A DNA stretch of 64,000 bases from Okapia johnstoni (lineage: Eukaryota; Chordata; Mammalia; Artiodactyla; Giraffidae): contig CM044308.1 in the NCBI GenBank assembly GCA_024291935.2, forward strand, positions 122,786,501 through 122,850,500, read 5' to 3'. The translations under genes were made by a program, and so were the position numbers. Positions 22,338 through 33,545 of this stretch are shown piece after piece; position 1 is the first letter of the stretch; each line of letters opens with the position of its first letter. A model generated the notes under the pieces. The model made no database searches and was not told the DNA's origin. It saw only the letters and a program-made list of their open reading frames with translations.

Positions 22338-22639
22338 GTAGGCACCAAAGAGTTTCTGAGGAAGGTGTGGGGTGATCCAGATGAAGGTGAACCTGGCCTT
22401 CTTCAAAGGCATTTATAAAGCCCTGCTACTATATAGTTCTAGCCAGGGGAACGTCACTGTAACCTACTTTGCCAGGGTGTTGAATCTGTTGTAAAGTTAT
22501 GGTGCTGATAGAAATACATCTTAGGTGATCCATATACTGAAGTGCCATGTGTGATTCCACAGAGGAAACTGTGATTCGAAAAATCACAGAAGAATAAGAA
22601 TAACTGCTATTTTATTTTGTGTTTTGGCCATGGTGAATG
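22338..22639. other. Unassigned, no gene seen
   Basis: No recognisable repeat or coding structure. Confidence 0.4.
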
Positions 22640-23010
22640 GGAAGATACATTAATGCATCCACATTGTTATGCATGTTCTTCTCTCTACCTGGAACATTTT
22701 CCATCTTTACACAACTACTTCTTGCTCATCTTTTAGATCTCAGCTCGGATGCAGTATTTCCCAGGAGCCCTTCCTCGCCAGCACCGCATGGGTTGATAAC
22801 ACTTCCTAAATGCTATCTTTCTGCATTCCCTGGTTCTGGTCTTTATCATAGCATTTAGTAACATATGTTGAAATTAAACACTTACTGCTTCGTCTTACCA
22901 TTTGACCATGAGAAAGAAAGGCTGTTATACTCTCTGTTGTAACCCCAGTGTCTAAGAATAGAGCCTACAATAAAATAGGCATGGAATAAACAATTGTCAA
23001 GTGAATCAGT
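22640..23010 (+). mobile_element. L2 LINE 3' region
   Basis: ctctacctggaacattttcc, then cagtatttcccaggagccct, tttatcatagcatttagtaa and taaccccagtgtctaagaat, ending near ggaataaacaattgtcaagt, is the L2 3' order. Confidence 0.65.
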
Positions 23011-23944
23011 GATTTATATATATTTGTTAGATTTATTAGTATCATCATGGCTTAAAAAACTCATTTCAGTTTTTATCTTGTTCTTGTTTTCATACTTCCA
23101 GGCCCTGAAAAATTAGCCAGTGTCTGATTTAATTTCAAAAGAAGCATAAATTGTATAGACTGGGTCTAAGACGGCAACAGTCTGCCTTCAGTCCTGTCTC
23201 CCACCAACTAGCGAAGTGATCTCTTTGGATCACTGTGTGTTTCTATTCTTTATTTTAGAAAGAGCTTAGAAGAGCTGATTTCTCACTTAGAAGGGCTGAT
23301 TTCTCACTTAGAAGAGCTGATTTCTAGCCTAAAGATTCCATTAGTCCAAAAAAGTAAATCATATTTCAGGCAAAATACCTACTCCCAATTTTAAGCCTAA
23401 GCCTTGATGGTTCTCCAATCATGTGATTTTCTCAATAGTAGTTTGTAATACTAACAAAGATCCAATGGCTTTGAGCCCATAGCCTTTTTTTTTTCTTTAT
23501 TCTAAGCAGAATTAATGTGAAAAGTAAAAGGTGACTCTGTGCCTGATGGTGGCAGCAGCAGCTTGGTGGTCAGATCAGATAGCACTGGTGCCAGATACGG
23601 GTGGATCTGTTAACAGGGTCCGCAAAGCCATCTGTGGTACATGTGTTGCTGCCCCGTCAGCTTAATCGTAGCCATCTGGGGCTCACGAAAAGTGAACAGT
23701 GGACAAATGACAATGAAAAGCATGAAATCACCATCAACCACACCACTGGGGAGGAGTCACGCCATAGCCCCTTCCTTCTCTAAACTGTAGAAATTAGGAT
23801 AACAGCACCTGACCTTCATTTCCTCTCAGTTTATGTACATGTCTAAGAATATCACAAGGTACATGGGAATCTTGATAAGTTGTAAAATGACTATGTAAAT
23901 ATTCTTACCCAAAATCAGACTGTCACAGAGCCTTCCTTGTAACA
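23011..23944. other. Unassigned, with a small tandem repeat
   Basis: Contains a 21-bp minisatellite at 23265-23326. A segment at 23,520-23,780 has a distinctly higher G+C content and includes a 60-codon ORF (23601-23783) with no known domain. Confidence 0.4.
23265..23326. repeat. 21-bp minisatellite, three units
   Basis: The unit cttagaagagctgatttctc plus one base (a) occurs at 23265-23285, 23286-23306 and 23307-23326. Units differ by one G/A and by the last base. Confidence 0.95.
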
Positions 23945-24355
23945 CCCTGAGAGTCAGTCAGTCTATAAATATTTATTGAGCACATAATGTGTGTCAGATG
24001 CAATTCTAGGCATGGTGCTAAAAGAAACTTATCTATTATTCTATGTAGTGTAAAGAGAAAATAAACACAGAAAAATAAATAAGCAGAAAAACAAATGAGA
24101 AAATTATTGAAATGATTTTTAGAGCATCTGGAGAGGGCAGCAAGACTCTCAAGGAAAGACCTAAAAGATATCCTTTGAGGTGAGAGCTGTTCAGATCCGA
24201 GGAAGTTCCCCCTCAACAGGTACAAAGCCCCAGAGGCAGGAATGAGCTTGTCATGTTTAAAGAGTGGAATAGGCTGCTGAGGCTAGAAAATCAGAGAAGA
24301 TGCACAGAGAGAGGAGGGGGCCAAAGAAAAGAGTTTGGGTTTTATTTTATGCAGT
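23945..24355. mobile_element. Ancient LINE-type repeat, first half
   Basis: Starts with tataaatatttattgagcac, then gcaattctaggcatggtgct, aaataaataagcag, ccccagaggcaggaatgagc and gtttgggttttattttatgc. This is a widespread mammalian repeat whose family I cannot name with confidence. The segment at 28.6 kb looks like its continuation. Confidence 0.55.
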
Positions 24356-24869
24356 CTCTCCAGCAAAATTAAACCAACTAAGAATGCACACTATTTTGTT
24401 TGCTTTCTAAAACCTGTTAAATATTTTATTCTGCCTGCTTCACTTAAATGAAAAAGTCACTTTTAACTATTTTATTTGATTTGCTTTACTGAAAATCAAA
24501 ATAAGATCAGGAGTCCTTTGCAATAAGTAGTGACCATCAGTTTGTGATCCTGGAATGTAAAGTGAAGAATTATTAGAATTCTTTCCCTGCTTTGACTTGT
24601 TAATTATTTTTAATATTCTGTTTTGAGAGAAATCTGAGGCAGGAAGATTAAACAGTGCATTAGGATTTATGAAAAGCCCATTTTAATAAAAAATTGAAAG
24701 ACTTCATGCAAAATTAGTTTACTAGTAAAAACATATTCTGCATGCCATCTTAATATTCTCATACATTTAGCCACAATTATTTAATGTGCCTTCTATTCTA
24801 TATTTTATTTAGAATCTGATCTTACCGTTTTGATTCAAGCAAAAACCTCATCTATTTAAATTTAAAATT
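24356..24869. other. Unassigned, no gene seen
   Basis: A+T-rich DNA without recognisable structure. Confidence 0.4.
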
Positions 24870-25029
24870 TTAACTAAAATTTTTTATTGAAGTGTAGTTG
24901 ATCTATAATGTTGTGTTAATTTCTGCTGTACAGCAAAGTGACTCTGTTATACACATATATACATTTTTATATTCTTTTCCAGTATGGTTTATCCCAAGAT
25001 ATTGAATATAAGTCCCTGTGCTATACACT
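24870..25029 (-). mobile_element. L1 3' UTR, antisense, next to BovB
   Basis: gaagtgtagttgatctataa, ctgctgtacagcaaagtgac and gatattgaatataagtccct. The copy stops where BovB begins and does not resume on the far side, so this may be a deletion junction rather than a clean insertion. Confidence 0.85.
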
Positions 25030-25662
25030 TTGTTGTTCAGTCACTCAGTCATGTCCACTCTTTGTGACCCCATGGACTGCAGCACGCCAGGCTTACTCTG
25101 TCCTTCACCGTCTTCCAGAGCTTGCTCAAACTCATGTACATTGAGTCGGTGATGCCATCCAACCATCCCATGCTCTGTCATCCCCTTCTCCTCCTGCCTT
25201 TAATTTTTCCCAGCATCAGGGTCTTTTCAAATGAATCACCTCTTCTCATCAGGTGGCCAAAGTATAGGAGTCTCAGCTTCAGCATCAGTCCTTCCAAATG
25301 AATATTCAGGACTGATTTCCTTTAGGATGGACTGGTTGGATCATCTTGCAGTCCAAGGAACTCTCAAGAGTCTTCTCCAACACCACAGTTCAAAAGCACT
25401 AGTTCTTTGGTGCTCAACTTCTTTATGGTCCAACTCTCACATCCATACCTGACTACTGGAAAAACCATAGCCTTGACTAGATGGACATTTGTCAACAACG
25501 TAATGTCTCTGCTTTTCAATATGCTGTGTAGGTTTGTCATAGCTTTTCTTCCAAGGAGTAAGTCTTTTAATTTCATGGCGGCGTCACCATCTGCAGTGAT
25601 TTTGGAGCCCAAGAAAATAAAGTCTGTCACCGTTTCCATTGTTTCCCCATCTATTTGCCATT
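25030..25662 (-). mobile_element. BovB, 5'-truncated, antisense
   Basis: From the tail (gttgttcagtcactcagtca) to tctatttgccat. The frame at 25364-25666 contains FIFLGSKITADGD and VFPVVRYGCESW, followed by a C-terminal break. The RT catalytic region is absent. The MKLKD segment is out of register because small deletions changed DCSHEIKRR. Confidence 0.95.
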
Positions 25663-27394
25663 TCACTTGGCAAAATTACATTTAATATTTTAATAATAAT
25701 AAACGAAACATGATATTAGAAAATTCAGTAAGGCTTTATTAATTCATGTGTATTTCTATTTTATTAGCCATTAGAAGAATCTATATACATTTTTGTGCTT
25801 TAATTCCATAAAATTTTTAAAGAGTATGACTTTAAAGGTCAAACCAGAGTTATCAGGGTCAAATCAATTCTTTCTTTTTGGTATATTGTTAGTTATTTAA
25901 AGATTTTGTTTTTATTTTTAACTGAAAAGAACAATACTGAATAAAATCAAGCTCCTCCTCAAAGCTTAATGTCTTTAAAAAATAATATTTAAGCAATTGA
26001 GAGTGTGCAAGTTCTTATGTTGGTCCTGTAATGGCTCATTCCAACATGGCTGCACACATTCAGGCATACACACACACACACAAGTAAATTATCTTCATTC
26101 CCTAATACATGGGGCTCCTAGAAAAGTGGTGACCAAGTATAAATTTTGGGGTGCTGACTAGTCTTCATTTTAGGGCCACTGCATCTTCTCTCTGCAAAGC
26201 TCACCTTTAAGCAGGTCGGTGTGGGCTTCCTGCAGTGTGCAGCAGTCACATCTTCACACAGAGAAAGGATGAAGGGGTACCACGTCTAGACAAACATTTT
26301 TGAATAAGCCAGGAAGAGACATTTCTTACCATTTGAGCATTTTTCAGTATTCTGATGTGGGTGTGCTTAAGAGGTCTTGATGTCAACTCAGACATCTTGG
26401 AATTTAGAAAAAGCTTTCTGATTCATTTAATGATATTCATAAATTTTGCTCTGTATCTGAGTGTCAAATTCCTACACAGAACTTGAAAAGCTCTCTTAGA
26501 TAAGTGTTGGCCTTTTTTCTTTTTTCCAAACTGCCTCTGGAGGAGTTAGGAAACAGAATAGATGTTCTATAGTCAGCAACTCTCTTGCATTATTCTTTTG
26601 AAAGAGTGAACTTGAGACTTATTATATAACCAGTGTTTTAAACAAAATTATAGAGTATCCTGAATTGCTTGAGCTCCATCTCTTATTTAACAGTGAACAT
26701 ATTTAAATGAAGATGAGCTAAAGGGTTTGGTAGTCATAGCAACATGATATGAAAATATACCATGTCATTCAAGTCTATTAGAAAAAAAATGATCATTCCA
26801 AAGGTTTTTGTTGCTACTTTAAATACTGACTATAGAAGAAAAAGAAAATAAGATGAGAGACTAGATGAGCCATGAAATATTTTAATTTTTTTGTTACAAA
26901 AATACTGGCTTGAAAATAATGTGATCTAAATTCTAAATAAATTTAGCTACAAAGTACATATTAAAAATAAAGACTATGAGAAAATAAACAGATATCAAAT
27001 TTGCTGCTTGACAAAAATGTATTAAATCTACTTCCTGCAAGTGAGCTTTTAGAAGGGAAAAGTAGTTTCATATTTTTAAGATTTAAGTGAGCTGCTTTTA
27101 GAGCACCTAATTTGTGACTATTCATATGAGAAATAAAACCTCAAAAATACAAGTTTAAATAAGTTTAAACAAACATGAAACATTCAGAGCTTTATTCAAA
27201 ATCAGGTGATAAAACTGTGATTATTGAAGATAATTGAAGGCACAGAAAACAAAAATGTGAATCATCCAAATACTATATTCATAAAAAATACAGGCTAACA
27301 TTTTGAGGTCTACTCTTAAATTTTTTCTATGCTGGAAATATCTAGCTGTACATTTTCTCTTGTGAAAATAGAGCTACATTGTACTTATTTATCT
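25663..27394. other. Unassigned 1.7-kb stretch
   Basis: Apart from a short CA tract at 26069-26083, I see no repeat or coding signal. A+T content is high. Confidence 0.4.
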
Positions 27395-27560
27395 GTAATT
27401 TGAAAGCCTAAGAGTCTGGCTTTTATGTCAGACACACTTGGATTCTCGTTTCACCTCTCAGTCCCATTTCCAAAGGTGTATTTTGAAGCCTGTCTGAGCC
27501 TCCACTCCCTTAAGTGAATAGAGAACCCAATAAAAGCACCTCTGGCGAAGGACAGTTTTC
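27395..27560 (+). mobile_element. Probable MIR SINE, diverged
   Basis: gtctggcttttatgtcagac, cttggattctcgtttcacct and ctgtctgagcctccactccc fit the 5' and central MIR. The 3' end is poor. Confidence 0.5.
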
Positions 27561-27599
27561 AGACCAGGAGATGTCTAAGAAAAGACAATCAGTAGGTGT

Positions 27600-28560
27600 T
27601 AAAATGGATTGACCGAATATTAGAATTTTCTGCCAAAAATTTTAATGCATCCCTGATAAAAATACTTCAACAAACACTTATGAACCACACTTAAAACAAA
27701 TGAAAAAAAAAGGCAGAATCTCAGTAAAGAAATAGAAAATGTAAAGAAAAATCAGATGGAAATTTTAGAACTGAAAAAATACGATAACTGAAAATTTTAA
27801 AACTAAGGAGATAGGCCCAAGACTAGAATGAAGGGGGCAGTGGAGAAAAAAAATGTCAGTGAAATGGAAGATGGAACAACAGAAATTACTCAGTCTGAAC
27901 AATAGAAAAGAAATTGACTAAAAAAAAAATAGGGCCTCAGGGACCTGTAATTAATATAAAATATCTGATATCCATATCATTAGATTTCTGAAAGTAGAGG
28001 AGAAAGTAGGTAGTACTGAAAAAATATTCAAAAGAATAATGGCTGAAATGTTCCCAAATTTGACCTCAAAAAAGTAAACCTATAAATTCAAGAAGCAGAT
28101 CAAACCCCAAACAGAATAAGTCTGAAGAAATCCACACTAAGGAACATTCAAACTTCTCAAATATAAAGACACCGTCCCCCCCCCCCCCAAAATCTTGAAA
28201 GCACCAAGGAGAAGGACCTTATTTAACCATGAGGCCAGAAATAAATGGTGCAACATTTTTAAATGCTGAGGGGGGAAAAAGGAAAGAACTATCAACCCAA
28301 AATCCTGTATTAAGCAAAACATATCCTTCAGAAGTGAAGGGAAAATCAAGACATTCTCAGATGAGGGAAACCAAGAAAACTTGTGACCACAGACCTACCT
28401 TAAAAGAATGGCTACAGGAATTTCTCTAATCAGAAAGGAGACAATAAAAGGAGAAATTGTGAAGCAGTAGGGAGGGAGAAAGAATATGGTAAGCAAAAAT
28501 GTGAATACATATAGTAAACATTACTTTTCTTACTGAGTCTTCAGAAAGGGATGAAGGCTA
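27600..28560 (+). mobile_element. Old L1-related element (HAL1-like)
   Basis: Recognisable segments occur in order: gaactgaaaaaatacgataa, attcaagaagcagatcaaac, gaaatccacactaagg, atgaggccagaaataaatgg, caacccaaaatcctgtatta, agacattctcagatgaggga and aatggctacaggaatttctc. This is the ORF1-like region of an old L1/HAL1. Frames are broken. A 13-base C-run interrupts it at 28176-28188. Confidence 0.6.
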
Positions 28561-28604
28561 ATTTCCTTATAAGGACTTTCAGACTCCAAAAGACATGGAG
28601 ATTC

Positions 28605-28990
28605 ATTGGAGATCTGGTACAGAGGAGTGATGAGATCTGATCTGACATTTAAGAGGAACTTCCTGGCTACTGTAGGGATGCCAGAGGGAAAGCAGGGAGA
28701 CCAGGGACACAGTAATCCACAGTGAATGATGGGGACCTAGACCAGGGTGTTTGCGGTCAAGGTAATAAGAAGTGATCTGTTTCTGGATACATTTTGAAGT
28801 TAGTATGAACAGGACTTGCTGTTGATTATTGTAAAACAAGAGAAAAGGAGCAAGTTCATGAAGAACAATGCCAGGATTTTTCTTTGCAACCACTGGAAGC
28901 ATTGCTAGCAGCTAATGGGAAAGACTCCTGGTGGAGCAGACAGTGGGGGAAGATCATGAGTTAGTAATAAGCCAATGAGAGTTAAAATTT
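28605..28990. mobile_element. Ancient LINE-type repeat, second half
   Basis: gtgatgagatctgatctgac, gagggaaagcagggagacca, gacctagaccagggtg, gatctgtttctggatacatt and gatcatgagttagtaa read in the same direction as the segment at 23.9 kb and look like the downstream half of the same family. Confidence 0.55.
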
Positions 28991-29384
28991 TGGGATATTT
29001 GAATTCCCTGAGTATCTTCTCATAAAAACATCCAAAGAACCACACTGCTCTACTTGCATATTAATTCCACTCTCAAATTTGGAGATTTGGAAATATTCAA
29101 AGCCATTAACTATGACTTGAGTGATATATACCCAATGATGCAATACAAGAGGAAAATGACAAAAATTATAACTGAATGTTAAAAATCCATGATATAAAAA
29201 AAGTGAAATTAAATATTTAACACAAAAAACATGAAAATATTATAAAATGCCAAATAAAAATTAACTATAAAATATGAATAGGCATACCTTAATATTCCAA
29301 TGAACACGATTACTAGGTAAAGTTAATTATAATGTGCAAATTTAACAAACTATAGTGTAAAAATGAATAAAATTTAACTAATAG
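28991..29384. other. Unassigned A-rich DNA
   Basis: A-rich stretch with no ORF and no repeat family that I can name. Confidence 0.4.
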
Positions 29385-30618
29385 GATTTGTTTTAATTAA
29401 TTTATTTTTTGTTGAAGAATAATTGCTTTACAGAATTTTGTTGTTTTCTGTCAAACGTCAACATGAATCAGCCATAGGTATACATATATCCCCTCCCTTT
29501 TGAACCTCCCTCCCATCTCCCTCCCCATTCCACCCCTCTAGGTTGATACAGAGCTCCTGTTTGAGTTTCCTAAGCCGTACAGCAAATTCCTGTTGGCTAT
29601 CTATTTTACATATGGTAATGTAAGTTTCCATATTACTCTTTCCATACATCTCACCCTCTCCTCCCATCTCCCCATTTCCATAAGTCTATTCTCTATGTCT
29701 GATTCTCCATCGCTGCCTTGTAAATAAATTCTTCAGTACCGTTTTTCTAGATTTCGTATATATGTGTTAGAATATGGTATTTATCTTTCTCTTTCTGACT
29801 CACTTCACTCTTTATAATAAGTTCTAGGTTCATCCACCTCATTAGAACTGACTCAAATGTGTTCCTTTTTATGGCTGAGTAATATTCCATTGTGTATATA
29901 TACCACAAATTCTCTATCCATATCTTTCAATGGACATCTAGGTAGCTTCCATGTTCTAGCTATTGTAAATAGTGCTGCAATGAACAATGGGATACGTGTG
30001 TCTTTTTCAATTTTGGTGTCCTCAGGGTATATGCCTAGGAGTGGGATTGCTGGGTCATATGGTAGTTTTATTCCTAGTTTTTTAAGGAGTCTCTATACCG
30101 TCTTCCATAGTGGCTGTATCAATTTACATTCCCACCAACAGTGCTAGAGTGTTCCTGTTTTTCCACACCCTCTCCAGCATTTATTATTTGTAGACTTTTT
30201 GATGAGGGCCATTCTGACCAGTATGAGGTGATATCTCACTGTAGTTTTGATTTGCATTTCTCTAATAATGAGCAATGTTCATCATCTTTTCATGTGTTTG
30301 TTAGCCATCTGTACGTCTTCTTTGGAGAAATGTCTGTTTAGGTCTTTTTCCCACTTTTTGATTGGGTTGTTTGTTTTTCTGGTGTTGAGTTGTATGAGCT
30401 GCTTGTATATTTTGGAAATTAATCCTTTGTCAGTTGTTTTGTTTGCTATTATTTTCTCCCATTCTGAGGGTTTTCTTTCACCTTGCTTATAGTTTCCTTT
30501 GCTGTGCAGAAGCTTTTAAGTTTAATCAGGTCCCACTCTTTTTACTTTTGTTTTTATTTCCATTACTCTAGGAGTGGCTCATAGAGGATCTTGCTTTGAT
30601 TTATGTCATCGAAGATGT
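29385..30618 (-). mobile_element. L1_BT-type L1, 3' UTR and ORF2 end, antisense
   Basis: The antisense 3' UTR has gctttacagaattttgttgt and a C-rich tract at 29490-29537. The ORF2 C-terminus follows, with ttccattgtgtatatatacc, gtgggattgctgggtcatat and cattcccaccaacagtgc. The copy ends near atttatgtcatcgaagatg. The ORFs on the plus strand here (for example 29857-30147) are antisense shadows. Confidence 0.9.
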
Positions 30619-31197
30619 TTAAAGAAAATGAAATAGTATTTTTCAAAGTGAAATCTTTAAAAAGCAAGGAGTATTAATGATAGAGTTTCAAGTATATTTT
30701 TGGTGCACAATTTATAACTCTCGCATAAAACCCTTTGAATCTAAAAGGGTTCGGGCAAGAGTGAGAACATAATTATAAACCAACCCCAAGTACTTTCCTT
30801 CCACTCTCATTTTGAAGCAATTGTATGCCTTATTTGATACCTTTAGAGATTGTTTTAACAGCTTTTTGTTATTTGCAAGAGCTGAAATGTTTTTATTGAG
30901 TGAAAGCTGCAATTTGTGTTTCAAAGAATATACTGCCAACTTATCTTTGTTTAGGTTCATCATCTACAGATGGGGATTTTACTTTTCAGAAAGGCTTTGA
31001 ACTAAAGTAAGAATTATTTGGGCACTAGAAGCTCTGCTCTGTTGATTTCCATTGTTTTCTTCCTTTTGGAAACGAATGATTTATATATGGAAGAAAGCTT
31101 TCTCAGCAGATGTACCTTTTTTACATAAAAGTTTAGCACTTTCTAATTAAATTGTAACATGAAAACTATTCAAATTTCAGATTTTTTCAAAGTTCTG
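30619..31197. other. Unassigned, no gene seen
   Basis: Overlapping short ORFs on both strands (30712-30963 minus, 30812-31000 plus) have no domain. Confidence 0.4.
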
Positions 31198-31358
31198 AAA
31201 TAACAGAGGGATGGGATGGGGAGGGAGATGGGAGGGGGGTTCTGGAAGGGGAAAACATGTACACCCATGGTGGATTCATGTCAATGTATGGCAAAACAAA
31301 TACAATATTGTAAAGTTAAAAAATAGATAAATAAACTAATTTAAAAAAACAAAAAAGA
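31198..31358 (+). mobile_element. L1_BT 3' end, strongly 5'-truncated
   Basis: Begins in the G-rich part of the 3' UTR (gagggatgggatggggaggg), passes ggattcatgtcaatgtatgg and aatacaatattgtaaagtt, and ends in an A-rich tail. Only about 160 bp were inserted. No clear TSD. Confidence 0.92.
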
Positions 31359-31885
31359 ATACCAAAATATCACCATTTCAATTATTTTAAATGGCACAAA
31401 ATGCCAGAAGAGCCAAATATAGAAAAAATCTATATATAAATTCACTAGTAAATAACTTTTTGTTCTAGTGTCTTTTTAAGTAATCACAGCTAAATTCTAA
31501 AAAACCTAGAATTCTCACAAGTAGTTTAAGATCTTGTTCGGGATTTTTTTTTGCTCTTCAGAACTAGTTAGAACTTACCTTTATATTTGCATCAGTATAC
31601 CTTTGTTCCAAAGTGCACTGAATTCAAAATTGACTTTGGCGCACTTAATCCTTCCCACATGGAATGAGGGCTCTTTTCTAAACATCCCATCTGCAAGTGT
31701 TACATTTCTCTGTATTGCCTACCAGTCTAATTGAAAAGTTATATTTTCTTTTAACTGTGTAGTCACTTTGTTTTTGCCATGAAAACATACTCAAAATGGG
31801 TTAACTTGTATTTTTTCACATTCAGTAAAGTTAACACGAATAAAATAAAGGTCATTTTATGAAAAAAATATTTTGTAATAGATTG
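31359..31885. other. Unassigned, no gene seen
   Basis: No recognisable repeat or coding signal. Confidence 0.4.
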
Positions 31886-32020
31886 TATGTGCTGTATGCT
31901 AAGTTGCTTCAGTCATATCTGACTCTTTGCAACCTCAAGGACTGTAGCCCACGATGCTCCCTCTGTCCATGGGATTCTGCAGGCAAGAACACTGGAGTGG
32001 GTTGCCATGCCCTCCTCCTA
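31886..32020 (-). mobile_element. Bov-A type SINE fragment
   Basis: tgctaagttgcttcagtcat, gactctttgcaacctcaagg and ggttgccatgccctcctcc form one reverse-complement Bov-A body without a head. Confidence 0.9.
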
Positions 32021-32122
32021 GCATTACCAAAAATAAAAAGGTTTGACCACTCGGAATACATTAGAAGATTTTCTTTGTTCTCTGTTGAACAAGCAGAATT
32101 TTTTGTTTAGGGAAATGTAAAT

Positions 32123-33085
32123 TTTAAAAATAATTTTTATTGGAGTACAATTGATTTGGGGTTTCCTTGGTGGCTCCACTATAAGGAATCTGCCTGCCAA
32201 TAGTTTCAGATATACAGTTATACATATATCCACTTTTTTTTAGAACCTTTTCCCATATAAATCATTACAGAGTATTGAGTACGTTTCCCTATGCTATACA
32301 GTATGTCCTTATTAGTTATCTACTTTATATTAATATATAAGTATATGATATAATATATGACTATATATTAATATATGCGTATATATGCCAATCCCAGTCT
32401 TCCAATTTATCCCTCTCCCCTCTTTCCCCCTGGTAACTATGAGTTTGCTTTCTACATCTCTGTTTCTGTTTTGTAAATAAGTTAATTTGTACCTGTTTTT
32501 AGATTATACATATAAGTGATATCATATGATTATTGTCTTTCTATATCTGGCCTACTTCACTCAGAATGACAGTCTCTAGGTCCATCCATGTTGCTGCGAA
32601 TGGCATTATTTCATTCTGTTTTTAATGGCTGAGTAATCTTCTATTGTATATATATAACACATCTTTATCCATTCTTCTGTTGATAGCCACTTAGGTTGCT
32701 TCTGTGTCTTGGCTATTATAAATAATGCTACAATGAACATTGGGATGCATGTATCTTTTCGAATGATGGTTTTCTCCAGATATATGCCCAGGAATGAAAT
32801 TGCTGGATCCTGTGACAATTCTTTATTGTTTTTTCAAGGAAACTCCATATTGTTCTCCATAATGGTTGTACTAGTTTACATTCCCACCAACAGTGTAGGA
32901 GGGTTCACTGTTCTCCACACCCTCTGCAGCAGTTATTATTTGTACATTTTTGACGATGGCCATTCTGACCAGTGTGAGGTGATACCACGTTGTAGTTTTG
33001 ATTTTCATTTCTCTAACAATTATTGATATTGAGCGTCTTTTCATGTGCTTTTTGGCTATCTGTATGTCTTCTTTGGAAAACTCTT
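32123..33085 (-). mobile_element. L1, 3' UTR and ORF2 end, antisense
   Basis: Includes ttttattggagtacaattga, acagttatacatatatccac, cactcagaatgacagtctct, tgaacattgggatgcatgta, ttcccaccaacagtgtagga and ttgacgatggccattctgac. Decayed ORF2 C-terminal frames lie on the minus strand at 32606-32818 and 32871-33143. A SINE stub lies at 32158-32200. Confidence 0.9.
32158..32200 (+). mobile_element. Stub of a Bov-tA head
   Basis: Only the tRNA-like 5' part (gtttccttggtggctccact, ggaatctgcctgccaa) is present, between L1 3' UTR flanks. The SINE body and about 13 bp of L1 are missing, which points to a later deletion. Confidence 0.75.
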
Positions 33086-33094
33086 TCATTCTCT

Positions 33095-33165
33095 GCTGTA
33101 TCATCAGCACTTGAATTTTGCCTAGTACATAGTTGATGTTCAATACACATTTACTAAAAAATGTG
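33095..33165 (+). mobile_element. Possible L2 or MIR tail
   Basis: gcctagtacatagttgatgt followed by tcaatacacatttac resembles the cctggcacatagtaggtgct and caataaatgtttg ends of these families. Confidence 0.4.
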
Positions 33166-33322
33166 TAATATGAGTTCTGTGTATTTGAGAATATTTAATT
33201 CCATTATGGAATACAAGAAAATGAGATGGATATGAGTAACTTAATGTCTTTGTAAGGTGTAAGCAAAATTTATAAATTGTGTTAGCTAAAGGTAATGAAT
33301 AAGATAGTAGTTTGTGAAACAT

Positions 33323-33545
33323 GGGCTTCCCTGGTGGCTCAGATGGTAAAGAATCCACCTGCAATGTGGGAGACCTGGCTTCGATCACTGGGTTGGGAAG
33401 ATGAGGGGACAACCCTCCAGGCATGGCAACCCACTCCAGTATTCTTGCCTGGAGAATTCTCATAGACAAAGGGAGGCTGGAGGGCTACAGTCCATGGGGT
33501 CACAAAGAGCTGGACACAACTGAGCGACTAAGCACAGCACACAGC
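33323..33545 (+). mobile_element. Bov-tA SINE
   Basis: Head gggcttccctggtggctcag and body to gacacaactgagcgactaag, with an agcacagcacacagc tail. A degenerate gtgaaacat and tgtaaaacat pair flanks it. Confidence 0.95.

Noticed and set aside
29857..30492. Three overlapping plus ORFs with hydrophobic segments
   Set aside because: They are the antisense of an L1 ORF2 end; the same frames recur at 32.7 kb.
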